This document shows, piece after piece, positions 28,000 through 37,796 of a stretch of 64,000 nt of DNA. The stretch is from Bacteroidota bacterium. Lineage in GTDB: Bacteria > Bacteroidota > Bacteroidia > Chitinophagales > JADIYW01. Under the pieces are notes generated by a model. It ran no database searches, had not been told where the DNA came from, and was given only the letters and a program-made list of their open reading frames with translations. Within the stretch, counting starts at the first letter, position 1; each line of letters starts with the position of its first letter. The stretch is taken from positions 165,512 through 229,511 of the forward strand of contig CAUJCO010000014.1 in assembly GCA_963169645.1 (NCBI GenBank), read 5' to 3'. The position numbers and the translations under genes were made by a program.

Positions 28000-29496
28000 T
28001 TACACCAATTCCGGTTCCGCTTTTTTCACTTTTCCTTTTTCTAAAATATAATCTTTCAGTTGAATATTTTTTGTGCGATTTCTAAACTCTAATGTGAAAC
28101 CGGGCCAAACTGTGTAGTTTTTGCCATCTGCACTTAAATACCAACTTTTGCAACCGGACAACCAAATAGTGCCTTCCAATTTTTTCTGAATTTCTTCATT
28201 GAATTTAGTTTGTACATCTTTACGCACTTCTATGGATTTAACACCTTGACTTGTCATTTTTTTCACCGCATCCACAATATAATTAGTTTGCGATTCAATC
28301 ATATAAATCATAGAATTGTGTCCTAAGCCGGTATTTGGTCCAAGCATAAAAAACAAGTTCGGGAAATGATGTACACACGTGCCATAATATGCTTGCGGTG
28401 CTTTTGAAAATACATCTTTTAATTGTACGCCGCCTTTTCCTTGAACATTATAAAATTGGAAACTATCTGCTACATGGAAGCCGGTACCCAAAATAATGGC
28501 ATCGATTTTTCTTGATTTACCATCTTTCGTAACCACGCTATCTTTGGTAAATTTTTGTATGCCATCCGTAACCACATCTACATTGTCTTGTGCCAATGCT
28601 TGATAATAATTATTTGACAATAAAACACGCTTACAACCTAAGTTATAATTCGGTACTAATTTTTTTCGCAACTCCGGATTTTTCACGTATTTATTGATAT
28701 GCCACTTACCCAACATTTCTCCTAATTTCAAAATGCGTTGGTCATATTTCATCCCGATTAATTGCGCTTCGTTGAGGTAATAAATAAAGTTTCGATTAAG
28801 CTGTTGTATCAATGGAATACGCTCAAACAATACACTTTGTGTTTTGGAGAATTTGCCATCCGGTTTTGGCAATACCCATGGTGCTGTGCGTTGCATTAAA
28901 TACAAGTTTTTTACTTTCGGTTGTATCTCCGGAACAAACTGTATAGCACTCGCTCCTGTACCAATTACGCAAACATTTTTATTTTTTAAATTATAATCGT
29001 GGTTCCAATTGGAAGAGTGGAAAATCTCTCCTTTAAAATCTTTAATACCATCGATATCCGGCAAGCTCGGAATATGTAAAGGGCCATTACCAATTACGGC
29101 TGCATTGGCTCTTATTTTTTCTTTACGTTGATTGGTCAATTCCCAAATGCCATCTTCTTCAAAATATTTGGCAGATTTTACTTCCCAATTATAGAGAATA
29201 TGCTCATCCAAACCATACTTAGTTATGCAGTGTTTTGTGTATTCCAATATCTCCGCTTGCGGTGAATATTCTCTGGACCAATTCGGATTTGGTTCAAAAG
29301 AAAAAGAATACAAATTTGATTTCACATCGCACGCAGCACCCGGATAGTGGTTATCTCGCCACGTTCCACCGGGTTCACTCGCTTTCTCTACGATTTTAAA
29401 ATTATGAAAGCCTGCTTTTTTTAATTGTATGCCGACACAAATTCCGGAAAACCCCGTTCCCGTTATTACAATTGAAAAGTCTGTTTTATTCGCCAT
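28000..29496 (-). CDS. Flavin-dependent monooxygenase, Baeyer-Villiger type
   Basis: A 498-residue FAD/NADPH enzyme. The FAD-binding Rossmann motif is IVITGTGFSGICVGIQLKKA (residues about 10-28). The type I BVMO fingerprint FxGxxxHxxxW appears as FKGEIFHSSNWNHDY, and the second, NADPH-binding Rossmann motif as VCVIGTGASAIQFVPEI. GTWRDNHYPGAACDVKSNLY is the conserved active-site block of this family. Such enzymes insert oxygen beside a ketone or oxidise sulfur or nitrogen. The substrate cannot be read. Its terminator lies at 27943-27975. The convergent AGMO-like lipid hydroxylase is a neighbour, but no operon links them. Confidence 0.87.
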   Translation of the reverse strand: MANKTDFSIVITGTGFSGICVGIQLKKAGFHNFKIVEKASEPGGTWRDNHYPGAACDVKSNLYSFSFEPNPNWSREYSPQAEILEYTKHCITKYGLDEHILYNWEVKSAKYFEEDGIWELTNQRKEKIRANAAVIGNGPLHIPSLPDIDGIKDFKGEIFHSSNWNHDYNLKNKNVCVIGTGASAIQFVPEIQPKVKNLYLMQRTAPWVLPKPDGKFSKTQSVLFERIPLIQQLNRNFIYYLNEAQLIGMKYDQRILKLGEMLGKWHINKYVKNPELRKKLVPNYNLGCKRVLLSNNYYQALAQDNVDVVTDGIQKFTKDSVVTKDGKSRKIDAIILGTGFHVADSFQFYNVQGKGGVQLKDVFSKAPQAYYGTCVHHFPNLFFMLGPNTGLGHNSMIYMIESQTNYIVDAVKKMTSQGVKSIEVRKDVQTKFNEEIQKKLEGTIWLSGCKSWYLSADGKNYTVWPGFTLEFRNRTKNIQLKDYILEKGKVKKAEPELV

Positions 29497-29632
29497 CTCT
29501 GTTGTTTTAGTGAAGTAAAGTTAGTGGTAAAAGTGTGTTATGAAATGTACAAAAGCTAATTATTTACTTATTCGCCGTTAACTATCTTATGTAAACAATT
29601 TTGGAGTAAGCGTAAAATTATCCTATATAAAA

Positions 29633-30601
29633 TTACGACAACTCTTTTGATTTTTTGGTAGCAATAATCCCCATAATAAACAACTGTAAACTGTGAAACA
29701 ACATCAATGGCAACAAAAGCATCCCAATTGGAAACGTTGTCGGAAATAAGATACTTGAAAACACTGTGCCATGTACTAATGATTTTTTAGTACCACAAAA
29801 TTGTGCGGTAATTTTATCCGCTCTATCAAATGAAAAAAAAGTGGATAGTAATCCTGTAATAGCATACATCCCAAAAAACAGCAACAATACGGCAACAGTA
29901 ATAAATACAACTGTTTTAAAACTAACGGCATCTAATAGTTGTTGAGCAAATGCATCCGAAAAACTTTTATAAATAATCAATAAAATAATTGATTTATCAA
30001 ACATCGTAAGTGTAGCACTATGTTGTAGTGCGTATTTTCCAAATTGGTTTTGCAGTAAGACACCCACAATTACCGGCAATAATATCTCCAAAAATAATTT
30101 TAAATAAATAGAGCTGAAATCAAAATGTAGGGTTTGGTTTGACATAAATAATCCCATCCATAATGGTGTTACAACAATACCGATTAAACCGGAAATACTG
30201 GCATTAAAAATGGCTGCCGGCAAATTACCTTTTGCTATGGAAACAAAAACAACCGACGATGATACCGTAGATGGTAAGGCTGCTAAAAAAAGGAATGCCA
30301 ACCAGATGTTCCGAGTTTGCGGTGTATCTACCCAAAAATAAAATGGAAGTATTATAAGTGGGAAAATAAGAAATGTAGCAACTTGAATTAAGATATGTAG
30401 TTTCCAATTTCGCAAGCCGGTTTTAAGTTTATCCGGACTTAATTTTAATCCATAAAAAAAGAAAATAAAGGAAATACCAATCGTACTTATCCAATCTACA
30501 ATATGATGTACGTTTGCATTTCTGATTGGAAAAACATACGCCAACATAATAACCACAATGGTAAAGAGAGCGAATCTATCAATATTTGCAATATACTTCA
30601 T
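29633..30601 (-). CDS. Bile acid:sodium symporter family (SBF-like) transporter
   Basis: A 322-residue integral membrane protein with about nine to ten helices, starting MKYIANIDRFALFTIVVIML. Family-like segments are GISFIFFFYGLKLSPDKLKT, LAALPSTVSSSVVFVSIAKG (a conserved crossover helix) and TAQFCGTKKSLVHGTVFSSI. These match the SBF-like (YfeH/P7-type) branch of the BASS superfamily, which carries organic anions with sodium; the substrate is unknown. The ATG at 30601 is preferred over a TTG four codons earlier. It is 136 bp from the flavoenzyme gene on the same strand, so co-transcription is possible. Its upstream region runs directly into a 1-kb repeat block. Confidence 0.85.
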   Translation of the reverse strand: MKYIANIDRFALFTIVVIMLAYVFPIRNANVHHIVDWISTIGISFIFFFYGLKLSPDKLKTGLRNWKLHILIQVATFLIFPLIILPFYFWVDTPQTRNIWLAFLFLAALPSTVSSSVVFVSIAKGNLPAAIFNASISGLIGIVVTPLWMGLFMSNQTLHFDFSSIYLKLFLEILLPVIVGVLLQNQFGKYALQHSATLTMFDKSIILLIIYKSFSDAFAQQLLDAVSFKTVVFITVAVLLLFFGMYAITGLLSTFFSFDRADKITAQFCGTKKSLVHGTVFSSILFPTTFPIGMLLLPLMLFHSLQLFIMGIIATKKSKELS

Positions 30602-30687
30602 GAATACTGCCAAAGATAGTATTCTATTTTAATAATATGGAAAGCAAACTTCCGGCTACATAGGCATCAACCGACCGCTACGATGAC

Positions 30688-31510
30688 ATTCTCTCTTTCG
30701 AGGGAATGTCAGCGTAGTTGTTGGTCAGATGACTTACAGTCATCCGACCAATTTCCAAAAAAACTTTGTGGGCTTTGTGTAAAAACTTTGTGCGCTTTGT
30801 GTAAGACTTTGTGCGCTTTGTGGTTTAAAAGATGAGATTCCCTCTTCCGAGGGAATGACATTGATTCATTATTTCATTATTACATTACTTCATTATTACA
30901 TTACTTCATTATCTTACTTTTGAAGCCAAAAGTAACAAAAGCTTTTTTTGAACTACAAGGCAATTTGATGTTTCGTTCCTCACATCAACCGCCTCTAAAA
31001 TCAACGCAAATGCTGATGGCTTCCCTTCGTTGATTTTAAAGCTATTGCTGTGTATTTCAAAAAATCGAACTCTTCTGCGGTGTTTTTTTTTAGATTTAAG
31101 TAGTGAGTAGTAGGTATTGAGAGATGATATTTTTTGGTAATAAATGAGATTTTCACTCTTGTGGAATGACAGCGTAGGTGTTGATCAGATGACTTACAGT
31201 CATCCGACCAATTTTCAAAAAAAAACTTTGTGTACTTTGCAGTTAAAAAAAATGAGTAGAGAGTAACGTGTCATTCCCATGTAAATGGGAATCTCATCAC
31301 ATACAAATGAGATTCCCTCTTTCGAGGGAATGACAGTTAATCAAAAAAACTTTGTGCACTTTGTGTAAGACTTTGTGCGCTTTGTGGTTTAAAAGATAAG
31401 ATTCCCTCTTCCGAGGGAATGACATTGATTCATTATTTCATTGCTTCATTATTACATTACTTCATTGCTTCATTATTTCATTGCTTCATTATTTCATTAC
31501 TTCATTGCAC
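30688..31510. repeat. Repeat block A: dRS3-like palindromes, hairpins and short tandem repeats
   Basis: The nearly 1-kb gap 30602-31595 has no gene. ATTCCC-N8-GGGAAT palindromes lie at 30688-30707 (one mismatch), 30837-30856, 31273-31292, 31312-31331 and 31401-31420. The 27-nt hairpin with arms GGTCAGATGACT / AGTCATCCGACC is at 30723-30749 and, with one change, at 31183-31209. CTTTGTGCGCTTTGTG-type repeats lie beside each palindrome, and CATTATTTCATTGCTTCATT-type decamer arrays fill 30862-30912 and 31425-31508. A structured element also found at 50167-50480 occupies about 30905-31219. The last 85 bases before the aminotransferase hold no obvious repeat. Confidence 0.9.
30905..31219 (+). repeat. 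Structured repeat element S1, copy 1
   Basis: About 310 bp, nearly identical to 50167-50480 and in the same orientation. It has a perfect 9-bp hairpin TTACTTTTG / CAAAAGTAA (30914-30935, four-base loop), a perfect 11-bp stem from TAAAATCAACG (30996-31006) to CGTTGATTTTA (31028-31038), a TTGATG / CATCAA pair between them, and the GATCAGATGACT hairpin at its end. No convincing coding content. Confidence 0.85.
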
Positions 31511-31595
31511 TAATCACAGAACACCATTTTTAATTTGTATTTTTGTTTGGAACTAATAATTCAGCATTTATTTCAATAGAAAGAAAACGAACGGT

Positions 31596-32789
31596 ATGCT
31601 TTCACAACGCCAATTATTTTTACAACATGTCGCTCAAACTTCCGATGCACCATTAGCCTTGGAAATAAAAGCTGCTAATGGCATTTACTTGCACGATGTA
31701 CACGATAAAAAATATCTAGATTTAATTTCCGGTATTGGTGTAAGTGCGCTCGGACATTGCCATCCTAAAATTGTGGAAGCCATACAAACGCAAGCAGCAC
31801 AATATGCACACACATTGGTATATGGCGAATTTATACAAGCATCACAAGTGCAATTAGCCAAATATATAGCCGACTTATTACCGGAATCACTTTCTGCTGT
31901 TTACTTCACAAATTCCGGTGCAGAAGCCACCGAAGGTGCCATGAAATTAGCCAAACGATATACCGGAAAATCCGAGATTATTTCTTGTTATTATTCATAT
32001 CACGGAAGTACGCAAGGTGCATTAAGCTTAAATGGCGACGAATATTTTAAATCTAATTACCGTCCTTTGCTGCCGGATATACGACAAATACGATACAATC
32101 ATTTTGAAGACATTGCACATATCACACATCGAACTGCTGCCGTTTTTATTGAGCCGGTGCAAGCAGAAGCCGGCGTGATTGTGCCTACAAAAGGCTACCT
32201 ACAAGCAGTGCGAAATCGGTGTAATGAAACGGGTACTTTATTAGTATTTGACGAAGTACAAACCGGATGTGGCAGAACAGGCAATCTATTTCGCTTTCAA
32301 ACAGAAAATGTCATTCCGGATATTTTGACTGTAGGAAAAGCCTTTGGTGGTGGCTTACCCTTGGCTGCTTTTATTTCCAGCAAAGCAATTATGCAAGTCA
32401 TCCAACAAAATCCGGTGCTTGGTCACATCACCACTTTTGGTGGAAATGCCATTTGCTGTGCTGCCGGATTGGCATCACTACAAGAAATTGTATCACAAAA
32501 ATTATATACCGATGTGGTACAAAAAGCCAACTTGTTTGTTGAATTATTACAACATCCATCCATACAAAAAATAAATTATTGTGGTTTATTGATGGCCGTG
32601 TATTTAGATAATTTTACGAATTTAAAAAAGGTAATTGATTGTTGTTTGGAAGATGGTTTGATAACCGATTGGTTTTTATTTGCCAGCAATTGTCTACGTA
32701 TTGCACCGCCTTTAATTATTACGGAAGCAGAAATAAAAATTGCTTGCCAAATTATACTACGTGCATTGGATAAAGTATATACTTCATGA
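31596..32789 (+). CDS. Class III PLP aminotransferase (acetylornithine/aspartate aminotransferase family)
   Basis: A 397-residue fold-type I aminotransferase. FTNSGAEATEGAMKLAKRYT is the family cofactor-phosphate block; LLVFDEVQTGCGRTGNLF holds the PLP-nitrogen Asp (D219), and ILTVGKAFGGGLPLAAFISS the Schiff-base lysine (K248). It resembles ArgD, ornithine and 4-aminobutyrate aminotransferases; no arg genes are nearby, so substrate assignment is unsafe. The next gene overlaps by the ATGA tetranucleotide (32786-32789), so it is translationally coupled to a polysaccharide flippase. That context allows an amino-sugar or amino-acid-decorating role, but in many Bacteroidota the same protein is simply annotated as a general amino acid enzyme. 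Confidence 0.87.
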   Translation: MLSQRQLFLQHVAQTSDAPLALEIKAANGIYLHDVHDKKYLDLISGIGVSALGHCHPKIVEAIQTQAAQYAHTLVYGEFIQASQVQLAKYIADLLPESLSAVYFTNSGAEATEGAMKLAKRYTGKSEIISCYYSYHGSTQGALSLNGDEYFKSNYRPLLPDIRQIRYNHFEDIAHITHRTAAVFIEPVQAEAGVIVPTKGYLQAVRNRCNETGTLLVFDEVQTGCGRTGNLFRFQTENVIPDILTVGKAFGGGLPLAAFISSKAIMQVIQQNPVLGHITTFGGNAICCAAGLASLQEIVSQKLYTDVVQKANLFVELLQHPSIQKINYCGLLMAVYLDNFTNLKKVIDCCLEDGLITDWFLFASNCLRIAPPLIITEAEIKIACQIILRALDKVYTS

Positions 32790-34246
32790 AAAAGTCGTTT
32801 ATATTCAATGTGTTTTTTATGGTGTTTGTCAACTTGCTGATAAAACCGTTTTGGGTTTTTGGCATTGACAGAACAGTGCAAAACCAATTGGGTGAAAGTG
32901 AATATGGTTTGTACTTTGCTATCTTTAATTTCACATATCTATTTCAGATAATATTAGATTTTGGTTTTCAAAATTACAACAATCGCGAAGTTGCTACCAA
33001 CACGCAACGCATCAACGATTTATTGCCGAGTATTTTAGTTTTTAAAACGGGACTGTTTTTTATCTATTTAATCGTGTGTTTAGTGGTTGCCTATCCGTTA
33101 GGCTATTTATCATCACCATTCATCTATCTTATTTTAGCCAATCAAATCTTGTTATCGTTCAATATTTACTTACGTTCCAACATATCCGCACATCAACATT
33201 TTATTACAGATGCTTTCTTATCTGTGTTGGATAAATTACTGATGATTGCCTTTTGTTTGATATTGCTATATGGTACTGTTCCCGGATTATCCTTAACTAT
33301 ATTTAATTTTGCATTGGCACAATTAGTCGCGTATGTACTTACATTTATCGTGTGTTTATTTTATGCATTCAGATTAACAGACAAGTTGGTGTTTAATTTT
33401 TCTTTGCAAGATTTTAAGCACATTGCCAAAGCTACATTGCCGTATGCTATCATACATTTTTTAATGACCACCTATTACCGAATTGATGGTGTAATGTTGG
33501 AGAAATTACAAGGCACAAACGGTGCGTTGGAAAGCGGCATTTATGCACAAGGCTATCGCATTATGGAAGCACTGAATAATATAGGTTATTTATTTGCCGG
33601 TATTTTATTGCCGTTGTTTGCCTATCATATCTCCCAAAAAAATAACATCAAAACATTGCTAAAATCCGGTGTATCTATCATGTATTGCGTTGCGGTTTCC
33701 ATCATTGTTTGTTTGTTTTGGAATAAAAATGCTATTATGCAGTTATTATACAAAGCAAGCAACGCAACGTATTCTGCAGAGGTTTTTGGATATTTATTGC
33801 TGAATTTTTTTCCGGTAGCTTTGCTATATGTCATTGGCACCTTGCTCACAGCCAATCAAAATTTTAGGCTGATGATTTATACTTTGCTATTTGCTGTTGT
33901 ATTAAACATAGCACTTAATTTTTATTTGATAACGCACTATGGTGCCAAAGGTGCCGGCATTGCAACGCTCATCACGCAAGTAGTTATGTTGTTGTGTTAT
34001 AGCATTTATTGCATTCAAATTTTCCATCTAAAATGGAATATGCGTTACCTGTTTCAATTGGGATTGTTTTTATTGTTCTGCTGCGTAAGCATGTATCTAT
34101 GCCAAATGATTAATGTTTCAGAGCAAGTTGCCATCAATTTACTTGCACGGATAATAGTTTATTTTGCAATAGTTCCTATTGGTATGTTTGCCACTGGATT
34201 ACTACACCGAAACACCTTTCGTCTAAAAGTGGGCATCAACGAATAA
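32786..34246 (+). CDS. Polysaccharide flippase, Wzx/MATE-like (MOP superfamily)
   Basis: A 486-residue membrane protein with about 14 hydrophobic helices and no large soluble domain. The N-terminus KPFWVFGIDRTVQNQLGESE followed by YGLYFAIFNFTYLFQIILDF is the usual opening of oligosaccharide flippases of the MOP superfamily. The helix 7-8 region has YRIDGVMLEKLQGTNGALES, typical of the family. These proteins move lipid-linked sugar units across the inner membrane. It is coupled by ATGA overlap to the aminotransferase and followed 42 bp later by a chain-length regulator, so it belongs to a surface-glycan operon. No sugar specificity can be inferred. Confidence 0.85.
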   Translation: MKKSFIFNVFFMVFVNLLIKPFWVFGIDRTVQNQLGESEYGLYFAIFNFTYLFQIILDFGFQNYNNREVATNTQRINDLLPSILVFKTGLFFIYLIVCLVVAYPLGYLSSPFIYLILANQILLSFNIYLRSNISAHQHFITDAFLSVLDKLLMIAFCLILLYGTVPGLSLTIFNFALAQLVAYVLTFIVCLFYAFRLTDKLVFNFSLQDFKHIAKATLPYAIIHFLMTTYYRIDGVMLEKLQGTNGALESGIYAQGYRIMEALNNIGYLFAGILLPLFAYHISQKNNIKTLLKSGVSIMYCVAVSIIVCLFWNKNAIMQLLYKASNATYSAEVFGYLLLNFFPVALLYVIGTLLTANQNFRLMIYTLLFAVVLNIALNFYLITHYGAKGAGIATLITQVVMLLCYSIYCIQIFHLKWNMRYLFQLGLFLLFCCVSMYLCQMINVSEQVAINLLARIIVYFAIVPIGMFATGLLHRNTFRLKVGINE

Positions 34247-34261
34247 ATCAGATAGTTTTCT

Positions 34262-34269
34262 TATTTTTG
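34262..34269 (+). promoter_or_regulatory. Internal -7 box upstream of the Wzz-like gene
   Basis: TATTTTTG, an exact TAnnTTTG, lies 19 nt before the ATG at 34289 in the 42-bp gap after the flippase. No -33 TTTG is obvious, so an internal promoter is possible only. Confidence 0.3.
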
Positions 34270-34288
34270 GTTTCAATACAATCTCAAT

Positions 34289-35101
34289 ATGTTAGATGTC
34301 ATCAAAGTATTTTTGCATTGGAAGAAGCAAATAATCCTATTTACATTAATAGCCATTTTAGCAAGCGTTATCATTACGATGCCGTTTATTATGCCACCGT
34401 ATTTTAAATCAACACAGATATTTTATTTATCGAATCCGGAAAGTACAGACAGAGCCGCCTTGTTTAACGAGAAAGAAGCCGGTGGTGTGGGCATTTTTGG
34501 CGGCAAGGAAGATGTGAATCGTTTTTTATCTATCCTAACTTCCGAGCAAGTAAAAGAAGCCGTAATTCAAAAATTTGATTTGAAAAAACATTATCAATTT
34601 GACGCAGACAATCCGGCGGTTCAACTGTTTTATACAAAGCGAGAATTCTCCGGCAATTTCAAAGCTATCCGCAATGATTTAGGTGCATTGGAAGTCAGCA
34701 TAATGGATACCGATGCTCAATTAGCATCCGACATGGTGCGGTATATTGTTGCGTATTCCGATACGGTTTATCGCAATCTGCTCATCGAAAACAAAGGAAT
34801 TATTTTAGGTTTATTAGATAAACAAATTGAAGAAAAGCAACTTACGGCAACAGACAAAACGAATTTGGAAGAACTCCAAAAACTTCGTCTTATTCGAGAC
34901 CAATATAAAGTATCTTCTTCCAACACATTTAAAACAATTTATACAGTGGAACAAGCGACGCCTGCTGTAAAGAAAACCAAACCGGTGCGTTGGATGATTG
35001 TGTTAGGTACTGCCATAGGTGCGTTCATTGTGTCCATATTTATCGCTCTTTTGATAGAATCCTACAAAAATGCCACTCAGCAAGCGTTACAAGATAATTG
35101 A
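34289..35101 (+). CDS. Wzz-like polysaccharide chain-length determinant
   Basis: A 270-residue protein with a membrane helix near each end (IILFTLIAILASVIITMPFI at about 15-35; WMIVLGTAIGAFIVSIFIAL at about 235-258) and a periplasmic coiled-coil region between. The second helix is preceded by a Pro-rich stretch (ATPAVKKTKPVRW), as in Wzz/Wzc co-polymerases. LSILTSEQVKEAVIQKFDLK is the typical start of the periplasmic domain. There is no cytoplasmic kinase domain. It sets glycan chain length together with a Wzy polymerase. Its last 32 bases overlap the next gene, a predicted polymerase/ligase, which supports a joint role. Confidence 0.82.
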   Translation: MLDVIKVFLHWKKQIILFTLIAILASVIITMPFIMPPYFKSTQIFYLSNPESTDRAALFNEKEAGGVGIFGGKEDVNRFLSILTSEQVKEAVIQKFDLKKHYQFDADNPAVQLFYTKREFSGNFKAIRNDLGALEVSIMDTDAQLASDMVRYIVAYSDTVYRNLLIENKGIILGLLDKQIEEKQLTATDKTNLEELQKLRLIRDQYKVSSSNTFKTIYTVEQATPAVKKTKPVRWMIVLGTAIGAFIVSIFIALLIESYKNATQQALQDN

Positions 35102-36521
35102 TTTTTGGAAGCAACACGAGCAACAATTGTTCTATGTAGTTGGCTTTTGCTCCTTAGCAATTGCATTGACCGGTATTTATATTGAAAAAAGTTGGCTCTT
35201 TATTTTGCCACTTGCCGCATTGGTAATGGCATTTTCGTTTATTCGTTTACGTGCCTTGTTTTATGTCATGTTAATGATGCTACCAATTTCCATAGAAACA
35301 GCAATAGGCAGTTACGGCACCGACTTACCATCTGAGCCTTTGGTATTGCTATTAAGTTTTTGTACGGTTTTTTATATAGCAAAACAACCATCTATTTTAA
35401 CGCATCAAAAATTTAAACACACTATAATTTTTCTGCTTGGCAGTTTGTTTTTATGGAGTGTGATAAGTACCATTTATTCCAGCAATGTATTTCTATCTAT
35501 CAAATATGTGTTGGCTAAAAGTTGGTATATACTCGGATTTTTTGTGTTTCCACTTTTGATATTAAACACCACAAAAAAAATAATCTCGATGTTTTGGTGT
35601 TTATTTATTCCAACGTTTTTAAGTGTGTTGTATATTTTGATAGCACATGCCTTCCACGGATTTAGTTTTGATTCTATCACCAATGTAGTACATCCCATTT
35701 ATCGCAACCACGTTAATTATGCCGTATTTATTACCATGTTGCTACCTTTTATTTTTTGGGCAAAGACACAATATCCTAAAAATAGTATCGCTTATGTTAT
35801 TTTAAAATATGCCATTGTCATTTTTCTTATTGCCATTTATTTTTCCTATACACGTGGTGCTTGGGTAGCTGTTGTTGCGATGTTTTGTTATTGGTTGGTT
35901 TTAAAATTTAATAGCACAAAGTATATAGTTGCGTTTGGCATAATTAGTGCAATATTTTTTACTACATATATTTTGCAAGATAATCGTTATTTGAAATATG
36001 CACCCAATTACGACACAACCATTTACCACGGTGATTTATCGGAACATTTAACTTCTACTTTTGAAATGGAAGATATGAGCACGGTAGAACGTTTTTATCG
36101 TTGGATAGCGGCCGTACATTTATTTAAAACACAACCTTTGGTTGGTGTTGGACCAAATAATTTTGTTGCTGAATACAAAAAACATACCGTAACGGCATAC
36201 GAAACCTATATCAGTGAAAACGAAGAACGCTCCACCGTACACAATTATTTTTTGTTGTTATTAACGGAACAAGGATTGCCGGCAATGCTCTTATTTTTGG
36301 CGTTGATTGTTGCTGTATTGTTTACCGCACAACGATTATACAACCAAACATCTGTAGAAAAAAGGTGGCTCGTACTTGCCATTACGCTTAGTCTTATCAC
36401 GTTTTTATTCAATAACACGTTGAGCGATTTAGTAGAAGCCAACAAAGTTGGTTCGTTATTTTATATCTGTTTAGCGTTGCTGATAAATGTAGAAATGGAT
36501 TTCAACGAGCAACAAAAATAA
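35070..36521 (+). CDS. O-antigen ligase/polymerase family membrane protein (Wzy/WaaL)
   Basis: A 483-residue protein with about 12 membrane helices and one long periplasmic loop (about 310-400). The Wzy_C-type features are YFSYTRGAWVAVVAMFCYW (conserved Arg on a helix end), then VGVGPNNFVAEYKKHTV and the family HNYFLLLLTEQGLPAMLLFL (conserved His). Ligases attach, and polymerases join, polyprenyl-linked glycans on the periplasmic face; the sequence alone does not separate them. The start at 35070 overlaps the Wzz-like gene by 32 bp in another frame. This ends the four-gene cluster, which contains no glycosyltransferase. The following gene is on the opposite strand 8 bp away. Confidence 0.83.
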   Translation: MPLSKRYKIIDFWKQHEQQLFYVVGFCSLAIALTGIYIEKSWLFILPLAALVMAFSFIRLRALFYVMLMMLPISIETAIGSYGTDLPSEPLVLLLSFCTVFYIAKQPSILTHQKFKHTIIFLLGSLFLWSVISTIYSSNVFLSIKYVLAKSWYILGFFVFPLLILNTTKKIISMFWCLFIPTFLSVLYILIAHAFHGFSFDSITNVVHPIYRNHVNYAVFITMLLPFIFWAKTQYPKNSIAYVILKYAIVIFLIAIYFSYTRGAWVAVVAMFCYWLVLKFNSTKYIVAFGIISAIFFTTYILQDNRYLKYAPNYDTTIYHGDLSEHLTSTFEMEDMSTVERFYRWIAAVHLFKTQPLVGVGPNNFVAEYKKHTVTAYETYISENEERSTVHNYFLLLLTEQGLPAMLLFLALIVAVLFTAQRLYNQTSVEKRWLVLAITLSLITFLFNNTLSDLVEANKVGSLFYICLALLINVEMDFNEQQK

Positions 36522-36529
36522 GCTCGTAA

Positions 36530-37762
36530 TTACATAAATTTTGCAGTAAGAATACTGATATCATCATTAAACAATACATTGCCTTTAAATCGACAGAAAT
36601 CATCGTACAATAGTTTATTAAACACTTCTGGACTTAAAGTATGATTTGCCTGTAATAATTTTATCAAATGCGAAGTGCCGTACTGATGTCCTTTGCTGTC
36701 TTCCATTTCTGTTAATCCATCTGTAAAGCAGATAATCGTGGAATTGGGTTGTATGGTAATTTTGCCAAAATCCAACTTTGGTAGCTCTTCAAAAATACCC
36801 AACATAGTGGTTCCTTTATCCAACATTTCAATCTTGTTTTGATGAATTAAAATGGGTGGAACGTGTCCGGCATTGAGATACAGTAATTCGCGCGAAACGA
36901 TATTATATTTGGCGATAAAAAGTGTAATAAAATTTTCACCATTGGTGATAGAATGTATTTTCTGATTCAGTTTTTCAATGAATTTTTCTTTTTTAAAATT
37001 CAAACCCAACGTTGCGTTCAAATAAGCTTGCAAATTTGCCATTACCAAGGCTGCCGCTACGCCTTTACCCGAAATATCACCGATACAAAATACAAATTCA
37101 TCTTTACTGACATGAATCACATCGTAATAATCACCGCCGATACCATTAAAAGGTAAATACAAACCGGAAAACTCGTACAAATGATTTTTGGGTAATTTTT
37201 TCGGAATCAACATACCTTGCACTTTCGATGCTAATTCCAATTCTTTATCGTATTGCTTTTTTTCCAATTCGCGTTTAAACAATCTTTTATTCTCAACGGC
37301 AACGGTGATGATATTGGTAAATGTTTGCACAAAATCCAACATTTCGTTTTTTTGATGTGTCGAATCAATCGCTATATTGCCAAGCAATGCCATTGCCAGC
37401 GGATGTTGTTTGTGATAAACGGGAACGACGTATTTAAAACCATCAAAGGTAATTTGCTCTTGTTCGCTTAATTCTTTAACGGTCGTGAACTTATCAAAGT
37501 TGGATTGTATCGGAATAAAAATATCGGAATTGTTGGCTTCCCAAACTACGCGTTTCCACGTCTGGTCGTACATAAATAACGCCAAGCGATCTACCTGTAA
37601 TTGTGCTTTGAGTGTGTACTTAAAAATTTGATATAAGCTATCCGCAGAGACATTGTCGTTAATGGCTTTTGTGGCCTCCAACAAGGCATTCAACCTGCTG
37701 TCTTTCACCTGTAACAAATCGTTCAGGGCATTAAAGTCTGTTGATGTTTCCGGCAAATTCAT
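36530..37762 (-). CDS. GAF-SpoIIE (PP2C-type) serine phosphatase, RsbU-like
   Basis: A 410-residue cytosolic regulator. The N-terminal 180 residues form a GAF-like sensor domain (STDFNALNDLLQVKDSRLNA to VQTFTNIITVAVENKRLFKR). A short coiled coil (ELEKKQYDKELELASKVQGM) links to the phosphatase. The SpoIIE domain spans about 200-410, with GIGGDYYDVIHVSKDEFVFC and CIGDISGKGVAAALVMANLQ (metal-binding Asp residues) and TIICFTDGLTEMEDSKG. Such proteins dephosphorylate anti-sigma-factor antagonists. No STAS or anti-sigma kinase gene is adjacent, so the partner is unknown. It is convergent with the glycan cluster and its promoter side borders repeat block B. Confidence 0.9.
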   Translation of the reverse strand: MNLPETSTDFNALNDLLQVKDSRLNALLEATKAINDNVSADSLYQIFKYTLKAQLQVDRLALFMYDQTWKRVVWEANNSDIFIPIQSNFDKFTTVKELSEQEQITFDGFKYVVPVYHKQHPLAMALLGNIAIDSTHQKNEMLDFVQTFTNIITVAVENKRLFKRELEKKQYDKELELASKVQGMLIPKKLPKNHLYEFSGLYLPFNGIGGDYYDVIHVSKDEFVFCIGDISGKGVAAALVMANLQAYLNATLGLNFKKEKFIEKLNQKIHSITNGENFITLFIAKYNIVSRELLYLNAGHVPPILIHQNKIEMLDKGTTMLGIFEELPKLDFGKITIQPNSTIICFTDGLTEMEDSKGHQYGTSHLIKLLQANHTLSPEVFNKLLYDDFCRFKGNVLFNDDISILTAKFM

Positions 37763-37796
37763 CCAACGAAAAGTACGAAATTATTTTTCAGTTTGT

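Noticed and set aside
30751..31510. CTTTGTGCGCTTTGTG and CATTATTTCATT arrays as a CRISPR
   Set aside because: Units are short, abutting and without unique spacers; there are no cas genes. They are simple tandem repeats.
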